A DNA stretch of 47,247 bases from contig JAFKKF010000021.1 in the NCBI GenBank assembly GCA_017305635.1, positions 1 to 47,247 of the forward strand, given 5' to 3'. Source of the stretch: Hyphomicrobiales bacterium (lineage in GTDB: Bacteria > Pseudomonadota > Alphaproteobacteria > Rhizobiales > Kaistiaceae). Position 1 is the stretch's first letter, and each line of letters begins with the position of its first letter. The notes under the pieces are model-generated. The model searched no databases. It saw nothing but the letters and a program-made list of their open reading frames with translations, and had not been told where the DNA came from. Made by a program: the position numbers and the translations under genes. Positions 1 to 9,086 of the stretch are shown here, one piece after another.

Positions 1-21
1 CTCACCACGCGCGCGACCTGG

Positions 22-76
22 TTCCTCCCCTGCGAAGCGGGGGAGGGGGACCATGCGAAGCATGGTGGAGGGGGCG
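22..76. repeat. GC-rich intergenic repeat, copy 1
   Basis: Palindromic repeat of a type common between genes in Hyphomicrobiales. It begins TTCCTCCCCT, continues through GGGGGACC, an 11-base variable loop containing CGAAG, and ends GGTGGAGGGGGCG. The inner part ACCATGCGAAGCATGGT is a perfect hairpin. The same framework recurs at 10933-10993, there inside a coding region. Only 8 bases separate it from the stop codon of the acyl-CoA dehydrogenase gene, so it may act as an RNA 3' end structure; that role is inference. Confidence 0.7.
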
Positions 77-84
77 CGAGCGGC

Positions 85-1851
85 TCAAAAGGCCTCGGCC
101 GGCATGGCCATGACCGTGTCGGCGCCGGTGGTGACGCGGGCGAGGCGAAGCGCCGTCTCGGGCATGGCGCGCTCCATGAAGGCGCGGCCGGCGATGAGGT
201 CGGCGGCGCGCTCCGGCTTCCCGGCGGAGGCGAGAGCGATGCGGGCCCACAAGTGGCCGAGGGCGACGAGGCCGAAGAGGTGCATGTAGTCGGTGGCGCC
301 GGCGCCGGCATTGTCGGGCTTCGCCAGCGCATTGGCCATGAACCACATCGTCGCCTGCTGCAGGTGGTCGAGCCCTGTCTTCAGCGGCTTCACGAAGGGC
401 GCCATGTCACCGGAGCCGTTCTCCGCGATGAAGGTGCCGACCTCCTTGAAGAAGGCGGTGACGGCGCGCCCGCCGTCCTTCGGCAGCTTGCGGCCGACGA
501 GGTCGAGCGCCTGGATGCCGTTGGCGCCCTCGTAGATCTGGGCGATGCGCGCGTCGCGCACGAACTGCTCCATGCCGTTCTCGGCGATGTAGCCATGGCC
601 GCCCCAGACCTGCTGGGCGGCGACGGTATTGTCGAAGCCGCGATCGGTGAGCACGCCCTTGACCACCGGCGTGAGCAGGCCGAGGCGGTCGTCGGCGGCC
701 TGGCGTGCCGCGGCGTCTGGCGAACGGTGGGCGATGTCGGCGGCGAGCGCGGTATCGAGGATCAGCGCGCGCGCCGCGATGTTGAAGCCGCGGATCGTGA
801 GGAGCGTCCGGCGGATGTCGGGATGGACGAGGATCGGATCGGCGGCGGCGGCCGCGTCCTTGGCGCCGGTGAGAGCACGGCCCTGCCGGCGCTCGCGCGC
901 ATAGATGGCGGCGTTCTGGTAGGCGACCTCGGAGAGCGCGAGGCCCTGGATGCCGACGCCGAGGCGGGCCTCGTTCATCATCGTGAACATGGCGCGAAGC
1001 CCCTTGTCGCGCTCGCCGACCAGCCAGCCCATGGCGCCGTCATAATTCATGACGCAGGTGGCATTGCCGTGGATGCCCATCTTCGTTTCGAGCGCGCCGC
1101 AGGCCACCGCGTTGCGCGCGCCGGGCGAGCCGTCGGAGGCGGGCACGAACTTCGGCACGACGAAGAGCGAGATGCCCTTCGTCCCCTCCGGCGCGCCGTC
1201 GATGCGGGCGAGCACCAGGTGGACGATGTTGGGCGTCAGGTCGTGCTCGCCGCTGGAAATGAAGATCTTGGATCCCGAAATGGCGAAGCTGCCGTCGTCG
1301 TGGGGCGTGGCGCGGGTGCGGATGAGCCCGACATCGGTGCCCGCCTGCGGCTCGGTCAGGTTCATGGTCCCCGCCCACTCGCCCGACATGAGCTTCGGCA
1401 GGTAGAGGCGCTTCTGCTCCTCGCTGCCATGGAGCGTGAGCGCCGCGATCGCCCCCTGGGTGAGGCCGGGATACATGCCGAAGGCCATGTTGGCCGAGGT
1501 GACGTATTCGTTCATCGCCGCGGAAAGCACGTAGGGCAGGCCCTGGCCGCCATAGGCGGGGTCGCCCGACAGGCCGATCCAGCCGCCTGCGGCGAATTGG
1601 TCATAGGCCGCGCGGAAGCCGGCGGGCGTGGTGACGCTTCCATCGGCGCCTCGGGTGCAACCCTCGATGTCGCCCACCCGGTTGAGCGGGGCGAGCACCT
1701 CCTCGGCGAGCCTGGCGCCCTCGTCGAGGATGGCCGCCGCCATGTCCGGTCCCGCCTCGGCGAAACCGGGCAGGTTGAGGAGCCGCGGATAGCCGAGCAC
1801 CTCGTTGAGGAGGAACAACGTGCTGTCGAGAGGGGCCTTGTAGGTCGCCAT
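85..1851 (-). CDS. Acyl-CoA dehydrogenase with C-terminal extension (DmdC/FadE-like)
   Basis: 588 residues, which fits the ~590-residue acyl-CoA dehydrogenase subgroup with an extra C-terminal domain (the subgroup that includes 3-methylmercaptopropionyl-CoA dehydrogenase DmdC). It would oxidise an acyl-CoA to the 2-enoyl-CoA using FAD and pass electrons to ETF. Visible marks are the flavin/substrate stretch MNLTEPQAGTDVG near residue 165, the WGGHGYIAENG segment, and YEGANGIQALDLVGRKL near residue 445, whose glutamate is the expected catalytic base. The ATG at 1851 gives the usual N-terminus MATYKAPL. It is divergent from the PodJ-like gene across 228 bp. Substrate cannot be told from sequence; DMSP-derived thioester is only one option, since no other dmd gene is in view. 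Confidence 0.93.
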   Translation of the reverse strand: MATYKAPLDSTLFLLNEVLGYPRLLNLPGFAEAGPDMAAAILDEGARLAEEVLAPLNRVGDIEGCTRGADGSVTTPAGFRAAYDQFAAGGWIGLSGDPAYGGQGLPYVLSAAMNEYVTSANMAFGMYPGLTQGAIAALTLHGSEEQKRLYLPKLMSGEWAGTMNLTEPQAGTDVGLIRTRATPHDDGSFAISGSKIFISSGEHDLTPNIVHLVLARIDGAPEGTKGISLFVVPKFVPASDGSPGARNAVACGALETKMGIHGNATCVMNYDGAMGWLVGERDKGLRAMFTMMNEARLGVGIQGLALSEVAYQNAAIYARERRQGRALTGAKDAAAAADPILVHPDIRRTLLTIRGFNIAARALILDTALAADIAHRSPDAAARQAADDRLGLLTPVVKGVLTDRGFDNTVAAQQVWGGHGYIAENGMEQFVRDARIAQIYEGANGIQALDLVGRKLPKDGGRAVTAFFKEVGTFIAENGSGDMAPFVKPLKTGLDHLQQATMWFMANALAKPDNAGAGATDYMHLFGLVALGHLWARIALASAGKPERAADLIAGRAFMERAMPETALRLARVTTGADTVMAMPAEAF

Positions 1852-1898
1852 GGGTACCTCGCTTTACCGGGGGCGGGTCGGCCCGCGGCGAGGTTTCG

Positions 1899-1957
1899 TT
1901 AAGGCTCCTTACCGAACTTTTCATGGCGGCAAGGATCGTTAACGCCTTGTTTACCAT
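1899..1957. promoter_or_regulatory. Candidate CtrA binding region upstream of the PodJ-like gene
   Basis: Two TTAA-based sites lie in the divergent spacer. The better one, TTAACGCCTTGTTTACCAT at 1939-1957, matches the CtrA full site TTAA-N7-TTAACCAT with one mismatch. A weaker one at 1899-1913 reads TTAA-N6-TTACC, with the spacing one base short. TTAA is rare in DNA this GC-rich, so two close together stand out. CtrA is the master cell-cycle response regulator of alphaproteobacteria and controls podJ in Caulobacter and relatives. The assignment rests on motif match and gene context only. Confidence 0.5.
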
Positions 1958-2079
1958 GTTCGCCGAAGTCTCGACCCATGCCGGAACGGGCGCGCGATTC
2001 CCTCCCTTTGCGCTCGGGGGCGGGGGCGGCCAAAGGCCGCGCGGGGCCTCGCCCGCCAGCCGGCAAGGGGGTTCGGCGG

Positions 2080-5000
2080 ATGACATCCGGCACAATGTGG
2101 AACATCAGGGACCTGGACGCGGATGCGAGGGAAGCCGCCATTGCCGCGGCGCGACGCGCGGGCGTTTCGGTCAATGACTGGCTGAACGGGGCGGTTGCCC
2201 GCCGTGTCGCCGAGGACCGTTCGCCGTCATTCGCCGATGATGGCGAAGAGGCGCTGCAGGCCGTGGTCGAATCGGTCGCCGATCTCACCCGCCGCATCCG
2301 CAGCATGGATTCCTCGGGCCGCACCGGCATTGCCGGCCTGAAGGGACGCCTCGGCGAGATCGAGGAAGGCCTCGGGCGCGCCGGTGGCCTGCCCGGCGAA
2401 GGCCGGGCGCGCTCGCTACAGGGCGTGTCCGACCTGGTCGATCGCCTCAACCGCGACCTCGACAATGCCGACGAATCGGCCCGCAGCCAGATCGAAGGCC
2501 AGGCGGGCAGGGCGCCCTCGCGCCGGCCGGCGCCGGGGCCTGCTCCGCGCCAGGCCTATCGTGATGCCCCCGAGCCGCGCGTCGACATGCCCCAGCCGCG
2601 CGGCCGCGCCGCGCCGCCAGCCGATGCCACGCTGGACGACCTTCGCCAGCGCCTCGACATGCTGCTTGCCCGCGGCGCCGATGTCGCGCATCCCGCCCGT
2701 CCGTCTGCTCCCGTTCACGGCGAGCGCCTGGAAGGGTCGCTCCGCAACCTCGAGGATCGCCTCGAACAGGCACGCGGCCGCCTCAACACCTCGACCGCCA
2801 TTCCCGCGGTGCCGAGCGAAATCGATCGCATGCGCCGCATCGACGAGCAGCTCGCCCGCATCAGCGGCCGGCTGGTCGAACCCGAGCCGGAGCCCGAGCC
2901 GATCGTCCCGGCGGCGACGCCGCCCGTGAACTCGCTGGTACGCGACGAGCTCGCCGAGGCGATCGCCGAGATCGCCATGCGCCAGCGCGCTCTCGACGAG
3001 CGCGCCGATGCCGGCTCCATGCGCCGCGACCAGAAGATGATCGCGGATTCGATCGCCACGCTCCGCTCGGACGTGGCGGGCCTGGTCGCCCGCATGACGA
3101 CGCTCGGCCGCGATGCCGCCGAGGACCAGGAAGCCTATTTCAACCTCGCCCGCCGGATCGAGGCGCTTGCCGCCGAGGGGCCGGTCGACCGCAGCATCCT
3201 GTCGGGCATCCGCAACGAGATCGAGGCGATCCGCGCGATCAGCGAGGGGAGCGCGCGCGAATCGACGCTCGCCGAGCGCCTCGATGAGCTCGGCCGGCGC
3301 GTGCCCGATCGCGGACGTTTCGACGCCCTCGGGGAAGAGGTCTCGGCGCTCCGCCGGGCGGTGGAATCGGCCGATGCCCCAAAGGCCATGGGCCGGCTGG
3401 AAATGCGCGTCAGCGAGCTCGGCCGCTCGGTAGAGGCGGCGCTGAACAGCCGCCAGGCGGTGATGGACACGTCGGCGGCGAGCATCGGCGCCGGCCTTGC
3501 CGACCTGCGCGCCGCCGTCGAGGAACTGAGCGCGGCGAGCCACGGCCTGGCGCGCGATACCGCCATCGAGGACGTGTCGGCGAGCCTGGAGGAAATCCGC
3601 CAGGCCCTCGACGGCCTCGGCGACGCCAGCCGTGAGCGCGACTTCAGCATGGCGACCGCCGCCGTCGACCACGTCGCCGGCCGCCTGGACGAGATCCGTG
3701 CGACGCTCGATGCGCAGGAGGCCGCCGGCCGCGCGGTCGGCGAGGAGCATCTGGATCGCCTCGAAGCGCGCTTCGACGAGCTCGCCGTCCGCATAGACGG
3801 CGTCATGGATCGCGCCGCCTCCGCCGACATCGTCAACGGTCTGCACGACCGGCTGGAAGCGCTGGTCACGCGGCTCGACGCGGTCACCGCGCGCCCGCGT
3901 GAGGACGCCGCCGTCGCCCGGATCGCCGAGGAGATCGCGGCCGTGCGGGCCGATATCGCCGCGCGCGCCATGCCGCGCACCGACTTCATCGAGAGCCAGA
4001 TCCACGATCTTGCCGATCGCATCGACCTGCTGAGCCGGCGCACGCCCGACATCGGCGCTATCGAGGCGCTGCATGCCGAGATCCTCGGCATCCGCAACGA
4101 CCTGACCGGCTACCGCTCGGCCGAGATCGATCACCTCGGGGCCGAGATCGGCGCGCTGAACGAGCGCCTGTCGAGCTTCGCGGAATGGGCGCCCGAGCTC
4201 GCATCCTTCGAGCAGATGAAGGCCGAGCTCTCGAACCTGCGCGCCGACATGGCCCATCGCGCACCGGAGACCGCCCGCCTCGATGCCGAGGTCCGGGAGC
4301 TCGCCGACCGCCTGAACGACCTTGCCAGATGGACGCCGGACGTTGCCGCCTTCGACCAGATGAAGGCCGACATGGCCGGGCTCCGCTCGGAGCTTGCCGG
4401 TCGCGCGCCGGACACGACGCGCCTCGAGGCCGACATCCGCAGCCTTGCCGCCCGCATCGAGGCGGCTTCCCAGCCGGGGGTCGATCCGGGGCAGTTCAGC
4501 AGCCTCGAATCGCAGGTCTCGCGCCTCGCCGCCGAACTCGACCGGGTGATGCCGCATGGCGCGGCGCTCCAGCAGGTCGAGGCCGATCTCGACCGGCTGC
4601 GCAGCCACCTTAGCGAGAGCCGCACCGAATCGGTGACCGCCGCGCGCAACGCGGCGCGGGACGCCGTCGCTGCGCTTGCCGGCGCCAAGGGGCCGGATGC
4701 CGGCCTCGTCGAGGCGCTTCGCCAGGACCTCGACCATATCCGCGCCGCCGTCGGCGACACCGACCGCCGCTCCGGCGAGACGCTGCAATCGCTCCACGGC
4801 ACGCTTGCAGGCATCGTCAACCGCCTGACCCAGCTGGAGAGCGAGACCGCGAAGGCTGCCGCCGTCCCCGCGGCGCCGGTTTCGGCCGCGCGCCCGACGC
4901 TGGTGGCGGCCCCGGCGCCCGAGGAACCGGGCGCCCAGGCGCCTGTCGTGACCCGTCCTTTCATGCCGCGCCGGGCCGCCGAGGTCGCCGCCGAAGGCCG

Positions 5001-6573
5001 CAGCGAGACGTCAGCCGGCAAGCCCGACCTCGCCGCGCTCCGCGAGCTCGCCGCCAACACGCCGGACCCCTCGCCGGAGCGGACCGCCGCCACCCGCCGC
5101 GCCGATTTCATCGCCGCGGCGCGCCGCGCCGCCCAGGCCGCGGTTGCCGAAGCCGCCGCCACTTCCGCGGCGCCGGCCGACGAGGCCGAGCGCGGCGAGC
5201 CGCGCCAGGGCGCCTTCGCCCGCATCGGACAGGCGATCCGCAGCCGCCGCAATCCGCTCCTGCTCGCCGCTGCGGCCATCGTGCTCGCCATCGGCTCGCT
5301 CTATGTCTACAGCCCGGAGCTGGGCGGCGGCTCGGCCAAGACCGAGACTGCCAAGGTCGAGGTCCCCGCCGCCATGGTCGTCGGCGAGGCGCCGAAGAAG
5401 AATGCCGCCGCGGAAGCCCTCCAGGCGGTGATGGCCGATACCTCGGCGGCGATCGCCCGGATCGCGCGCCCGCCGCTCGACCAGGGCGAAGATGACGGCG
5501 CCAAAGCCGTGATGGCCATGTCCGCGGAGCCGGTCGCGGCGGCCTTCAGCGCGACGCCCGCCGGTCCCCCCGCCGCGGGCTTCGTGAAGCCCGGCGACGC
5601 GCCGGCGACGGATGCGCCCGCCGCGGTCGCGGCCGCGCCCGCAGCCGCGCCCGACATCATCCAGGCGGTGGCTGATGCGGCGCCCGTCCAGGCGGCGCCG
5701 GCCGTCGCCACGGCTGCCGATTCGATGCTCGCCACCGCCATCGGCTCCGACCGGCTCCGCGCCGCCGCCGCCGCCGGCGATCCGTCGGCTGCCTTCGAGA
5801 TCGCCACCCGCTATGCCGAGGGCAATGGCGTCGCCGTCGATCTCGCCACGGCCGTCGCGTGGTACGAGCGCGCCGCCGATGGCGGCGTCGCGGTCGCCCA
5901 GTATCGCCTCGGCAGCCTCTACGAGCGCGGCCAGGGCGTGAAGAAGGACCTCACCGCCGCGGTCAACTGGTACCAGCGCGCCGCCGACCAGGGCAATGTC
6001 GGCGCCATGCACAACCTCGCGGTGCTGATGAGCGAGGGCGTCGACGGCCAGCCGGATTCGGCCAAGGCGCTGCAGTGGTTCCTCGCCGCCGGCAACTACG
6101 GCGTCAAGGACAGCGAATACAACCTCGGCGTCATCTATGCGCGCGGCATCGGCACCCAGCGCGACATGCAGGAATCCTACAAGTGGTTCGCCATCGCCGC
6201 CGCGCAGGGCGACAAGGATGCCGGCACGCGGCGCGACGAGGTTGCCGCGACCCTCACCCAGGACCAGCTCGCCAAGGTGCGCGCCGCGGTCAGCGCCTGG
6301 AAGGCCAAGCCCGCGATTGCCGAAGCCAACGTGGTCAACGCGCCCGCCGGCGGCTGGGACATTGGCGGCGTCGCCGTCACGGCCGACGACCAGCAGGCGC
6401 TGGTGAAGAAGATCCAGGCGCTGCTCACCGAGCAGGGCTACGACGTCGGCACGCCCGACGGCGTCGCCGGCCCGAAGACCCGCGACGCGGTGAAGGCCTA
6501 CCAGCGCTCGATCGGCGCCGCCGAAACCGGGCAGATCGACCAGCAGCTCGTCGCCTCGCTCGCGGATCGCTAG
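2080..6573 (+). CDS. PodJ-like polar organiser: coiled coil, TM helix, Sel1 repeats, peptidoglycan-binding domain
   Basis: 1497 residues from the ATG at 2080, which has AAGGGGG about eight bases upstream; the upstream ATG at 1978 gives an arginine/proline-rich leader untypical of the family. Order of parts: a short N-terminal domain (MTSGTMWNIRDLDADAREAA); about 900 residues of alpha-helical coiled coil with heptad-like repeats; a single membrane helix near residues 1060-1080 (PLLLAAAAIVLAIGSLYVY); an Ala/Pro-rich periplasmic linker; Sel1-like repeats from about 1225 to 1400; and a PG_binding_1 domain at the end. This is the architecture of PodJ, which recruits polar cell-cycle and envelope proteins. 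Tandem ~48-residue modules occur within 4042-4620. The CtrA-like box upstream supports cell-cycle control. Confidence 0.88.
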   Translation: MTSGTMWNIRDLDADAREAAIAAARRAGVSVNDWLNGAVARRVAEDRSPSFADDGEEALQAVVESVADLTRRIRSMDSSGRTGIAGLKGRLGEIEEGLGRAGGLPGEGRARSLQGVSDLVDRLNRDLDNADESARSQIEGQAGRAPSRRPAPGPAPRQAYRDAPEPRVDMPQPRGRAAPPADATLDDLRQRLDMLLARGADVAHPARPSAPVHGERLEGSLRNLEDRLEQARGRLNTSTAIPAVPSEIDRMRRIDEQLARISGRLVEPEPEPEPIVPAATPPVNSLVRDELAEAIAEIAMRQRALDERADAGSMRRDQKMIADSIATLRSDVAGLVARMTTLGRDAAEDQEAYFNLARRIEALAAEGPVDRSILSGIRNEIEAIRAISEGSARESTLAERLDELGRRVPDRGRFDALGEEVSALRRAVESADAPKAMGRLEMRVSELGRSVEAALNSRQAVMDTSAASIGAGLADLRAAVEELSAASHGLARDTAIEDVSASLEEIRQALDGLGDASRERDFSMATAAVDHVAGRLDEIRATLDAQEAAGRAVGEEHLDRLEARFDELAVRIDGVMDRAASADIVNGLHDRLEALVTRLDAVTARPREDAAVARIAEEIAAVRADIAARAMPRTDFIESQIHDLADRIDLLSRRTPDIGAIEALHAEILGIRNDLTGYRSAEIDHLGAEIGALNERLSSFAEWAPELASFEQMKAELSNLRADMAHRAPETARLDAEVRELADRLNDLARWTPDVAAFDQMKADMAGLRSELAGRAPDTTRLEADIRSLAARIEAASQPGVDPGQFSSLESQVSRLAAELDRVMPHGAALQQVEADLDRLRSHLSESRTESVTAARNAARDAVAALAGAKGPDAGLVEALRQDLDHIRAAVGDTDRRSGETLQSLHGTLAGIVNRLTQLESETAKAAAVPAAPVSAARPTLVAAPAPEEPGAQAPVVTRPFMPRRAAEVAAEGRSETSAGKPDLAALRELAANTPDPSPERTAATRRADFIAAARRAAQAAVAEAAATSAAPADEAERGEPRQGAFARIGQAIRSRRNPLLLAAAAIVLAIGSLYVYSPELGGGSAKTETAKVEVPAAMVVGEAPKKNAAAEALQAVMADTSAAIARIARPPLDQGEDDGAKAVMAMSAEPVAAAFSATPAGPPAAGFVKPGDAPATDAPAAVAAAPAAAPDIIQAVADAAPVQAAPAVATAADSMLATAIGSDRLRAAAAAGDPSAAFEIATRYAEGNGVAVDLATAVAWYERAADGGVAVAQYRLGSLYERGQGVKKDLTAAVNWYQRAADQGNVGAMHNLAVLMSEGVDGQPDSAKALQWFLAAGNYGVKDSEYNLGVIYARGIGTQRDMQESYKWFAIAAAQGDKDAGTRRDEVAATLTQDQLAKVRAAVSAWKAKPAIAEANVVNAPAGGWDIGGVAVTADDQQALVKKIQALLTEQGYDVGTPDGVAGPKTRDAVKAYQRSIGAAETGQIDQQLVASLADR
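4042..4620 (+). repeat. Tandem ~48-codon repeat inside the PodJ-like coiled coil
   Basis: Four successive modules start at about 4042, 4189, 4333 and 4477, spaced 49, 48 and 48 codons. Each opens with a variant of (W)-[T/A]-P-[D/E]-[I/V] followed by F-x-Q-M-K and LR-x-[D/E]-[M/L], for example TPDVAAFDQMKADMAGLRSE. The fourth copy is the most diverged. Protein similarity is clear while DNA identity is only partial, so this is an old duplication. Confidence 0.6.
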
Positions 6574-6585
6574 CAGCTCTGCCGG

Positions 6586-6607
6586 CCGCCTGTCCGTTGA
6601 CAGGCGG
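6586..6607 (+). terminator. Hairpin after the PodJ-like gene
   Basis: CCGCCTGTC (6586-6594) and GACAGGCGG (6599-6607) form a perfect 9-bp stem with a CGTT loop, 12 bases after the stop codon. No strong T-tract follows (CTTTATC appears 15 bases on), so it may be a weak intrinsic terminator or an RNA-stabilising end. Confidence 0.5.
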
Positions 6608-6679
6608 CGGAGCGCGGCGCTTTATCACACGGGATTCCGCGCTCGCAGCCGCACCGTACCGGAAAGCCCGCATCCGATC

Positions 6680-7609
6680 GTGCTGATCTACCTGCCCATA
6701 GCCGAGATCTCGGTGAATATGTTCGTCATATTCGGGATGGGGGCTGCGGTCGGCTTCCTGTCGGGACTTTTCGGCGTCGGTGGCGGCTTCCTGCTGACCC
6801 CGCTCCTCATCTTCTCGGGCATTCCGCCGGTGGTCTCGGTCGCCACCGTCGCGAGCCAGATCGTCGCCTCCTCGGCCTCGGCCGCGCTCAGCTACTGGCG
6901 GCGGCGCATGATCGACATGAAGCTCGCCACGATCCTGATGCTCTCCGGCATCGTCGGCACGCTCATCGGCGTCGTCGTGTTCAACATGCTGAGGAGCCTC
7001 GGCCAGCTCGACCTGATCGTCTCCATCGCCTACGTCACGCTTCTCGGCGCGATCGGCGTTCTGATGCTGAATGAGGCGGTGCGCGCGATCCTCAATGCGC
7101 GCGCCGGGCGTCCGGCCACCCTCAGACGCCCCGGTCAGCACAGCTGGATCCACGGCCTACCGCTGAAGATGCGCTTCAAGCGCTCCAAGCTCTATGTCAG
7201 CGCGATTCCCGTCGTCGGCCTCGGCATCGCCATCGGCTTCCTCGGGGCGCTGCTCGGCATCGGCGGCGGCTTCATCCTGGTGCCGGCGCTGATCTACCTG
7301 CTCCGCGTGCCGACCAACCTCGTCATCGGCACCTCGCTCGTCCAGATCGTCGCGACCATGTCGGTGGCCACCGTGCTGCATTCGACCACCAACCAGTCGG
7401 TCGACATCGTGCTCGCCATCATCCTGATGGTCGGCGGCGTCATCGGGGCGCAGTTCGGCGCCCGCGTCGGCCAGAACATCCGTGGCGACCAGCTGCGCGC
7501 GCTGCTCGCGCTCCTCGTCCTCGGCGTCGCCATCCGCTTCCTCGCCAGCCTGGTCGCGACCCCCGCCGAGCGCTTCTCGCTGACGCTCCTCTCGGGAGGT
7601 GCGCTGTGA
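6680..7609 (+). CDS. TauE/SafE-family membrane permease
   Basis: 309 residues starting with GTG. Several hydrophobic helices and two glycine-rich signatures, SGLFGVGGGFLLTPLL near the N-terminus and LGALLGIGGGFILVPALIYL near the middle, mark the internally duplicated TauE/SafE (formerly DUF81) fold. Members export sulfite, sulfoacetate or other small anions, or import related compounds. It overlaps the next gene by four bases (GTGA), which implies co-translation with the TIGR02186 protein, a pairing common in alphaproteobacteria. The substrate is not shown by the sequence; sulfite is an inference from the family name. Confidence 0.9.
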   Translation: MLIYLPIAEISVNMFVIFGMGAAVGFLSGLFGVGGGFLLTPLLIFSGIPPVVSVATVASQIVASSASAALSYWRRRMIDMKLATILMLSGIVGTLIGVVVFNMLRSLGQLDLIVSIAYVTLLGAIGVLMLNEAVRAILNARAGRPATLRRPGQHSWIHGLPLKMRFKRSKLYVSAIPVVGLGIAIGFLGALLGIGGGFILVPALIYLLRVPTNLVIGTSLVQIVATMSVATVLHSTTNQSVDIVLAIILMVGGVIGAQFGARVGQNIRGDQLRALLALLVLGVAIRFLASLVATPAERFSLTLLSGGAL

Positions 7610-8379
7610 GGCTGCGGGTCATCCTCGCCGCGCTCCTCGCGCTCGCCGCCGTCGGCACGGCGCAGGCGGAGAAGATGACCGTCGCGATCTCGACGCCCGA
7701 GATCCAGATCAACTCGAACTTCACCGGCACCAACGTCACCATCTTCGGCGTGATCGAGCGCGATGCCGGGACCATCGCCCGCAACGCGCCCTACGAGGTG
7801 GCGACGCTGGTCCTCGGCCCGCCGGAGACGGTGGTGGCGCGCCGCAAGGACCGCTTCCTCGGCATCTGGCTGAACGGCGCCTCGGAGACCATCGTCTCGC
7901 CGCCGATCTTCTATTCGCTGGCGACCACGCCCGGCCTCGGCGCACCGCAACTGGCGGCGCCGGCCTTCAGGAACCTCGAGCTGGGCTTCGAGAACATCGC
8001 CTTCACCTATGCCGACCGTCTGGAGACCAACGATCCCGGCGCGAGCGAATTCCGCGAGGCCTTCCTGCGGCTGAAGGGCGAGTCGAACCTCTATGCCGAG
8101 AACCTCGGCGGCGTCTCCTTCATCGGCGATTCCGTCTTCCGCGCAACCGTGCGCATTCCCGCCAACGTGCCGGTCGGGCGCTACCGCGTGCTCGTCTATC
8201 TTTTTGCCGGCGAGGCGCTGCTCGCCCAGTCCGAGGAATCGATCAAGGTGTCGAAGATCGGCTTCGAGCAATACATGTTCGAGGCGGCGCATAGCCGTGC
8301 GGCGCTCTATGGCCTCGGCTGCGTGGCGCTGGCGCTCTTCACCGGCTGGATCGCCGGCGTCGTCTTCCGGCGCGACTAG
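7606..8379 (+). CDS. TIGR02186 family membrane-anchored periplasmic protein
   Basis: 257 residues. Signal peptide MRLRVILAALLALAAVGTAQA, a long extracytoplasmic domain beginning EKMTVAISTPEIQINSNF, and one C-terminal membrane helix (ALYGLGCVALALFTGWIAGVVF) ending in RRD. The family is known only as the conserved companion of TauE/SafE-type permeases; no biochemical function is established. The GTG start lies within the stop region of the permease gene. Its stop codon shares the tetramer CTAG with the stop codon of the convergent pdeM. Confidence 0.85.
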   Translation: MRLRVILAALLALAAVGTAQAEKMTVAISTPEIQINSNFTGTNVTIFGVIERDAGTIARNAPYEVATLVLGPPETVVARRKDRFLGIWLNGASETIVSPPIFYSLATTPGLGAPQLAAPAFRNLELGFENIAFTYADRLETNDPGASEFREAFLRLKGESNLYAENLGGVSFIGDSVFRATVRIPANVPVGRYRVLVYLFAGEALLAQSEESIKVSKIGFEQYMFEAAHSRAALYGLGCVALALFTGWIAGVVFRRD

Positions 8380-9086
8380 TCCCTGCGCAGCAGCCGCGGG
8401 CTGACCGGATAGACCCGGTCGCCGAGCATGAAGGCGCGGAAGGTGGCCGGCGCGAAGAGGCCGGCAAAGGCGCGGTCGAGGATGTTCAGCCCGCCCGCAT
8501 AGGCGCCGAAGGCCGGCAGGACGAGGCGGTGGCCGTCGCCGGCGAAGCACTTGCGGCGCACCCACTTGCCATTGCCGGCGACCACTGCGGCCGGATGGAG
8601 ATGTCCGGCGATCTCGCCCATGGCACCGCCGGCCCGCGGCTCGTGGCGAAAGGTGACCGGCCCGAGCGAAAGCTCGGCCACGCAGGTGCCGCCGAGGCCG
8701 TGCGGCCGCGGATCGTGGTTGCCGGCGATCCATACCCAGTCGCGTCCGGATTGCAGGCCGGCGAGCGTGGCGCGGTCCCGGGCCGCGAGCCGTTCGGCGC
8801 CGCCATCGTCATGGAAGGAGTCGCCGAGCGCGACGACCCGTCGCGGCGCGAGACGGGCGACGAGGCTACCCAGGCGGGCGAGCGTCTCGGCCGTGTCGTA
8901 GGGCGGCAGCATCTGGCCGCGCCGGGCGAAGGACGAGCCTTTTTCCAGGTGCAGGTCGGCGACGACCAGCAGGCCTTCGTCGGCCCACCAGAGCGCGCCC
9001 TCGGGCAGGGCTTCGAACACGAGGCCGGCGACGCCGAGAAGCGTCGTCTGCCTTCCGTCGTCATATCGTGGCTGGACTTCAGCCAT
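8376..9086 (-). CDS. pdeM: Ligase-associated DNA damage response endonuclease PdeM
   Basis: 236 residues, a calcineurin-like metallophosphoesterase. All metal-binding motifs are visible in order: DLHLEKGS near residue 44, GDSFHDDG near 88, GNHDP near 122 and GHLHP near 160. The family belongs to a four-part repair set (ligase, exonuclease, helicase, phosphoesterase) seen in many proteobacteria, and the characterised Pseudomonas PdeM is a metal-dependent phosphodiesterase. The start ATG overlaps the stop of the upstream helicase by eight bases, so the two are translated from one message. Confidence 0.93.
   Translation of the reverse strand: MAEVQPRYDDGRQTTLLGVAGLVFEALPEGALWWADEGLLVVADLHLEKGSSFARRGQMLPPYDTAETLARLGSLVARLAPRRVVALGDSFHDDGGAERLAARDRATLAGLQSGRDWVWIAGNHDPRPHGLGGTCVAELSLGPVTFRHEPRAGGAMGEIAGHLHPAAVVAGNGKWVRRKCFAGDGHRLVLPAFGAYAGGLNILDRAFAGLFAPATFRAFMLGDRVYPVSPRLLRRD

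Noticed and set aside
2416-4797. Long minus-strand open frames opposite the PodJ-like gene (also 4131-5291)
   Set aside because: They are antisense shadows of a GC-rich gene; the composition is repetitive and matches no family, while the plus frame has clear domains.
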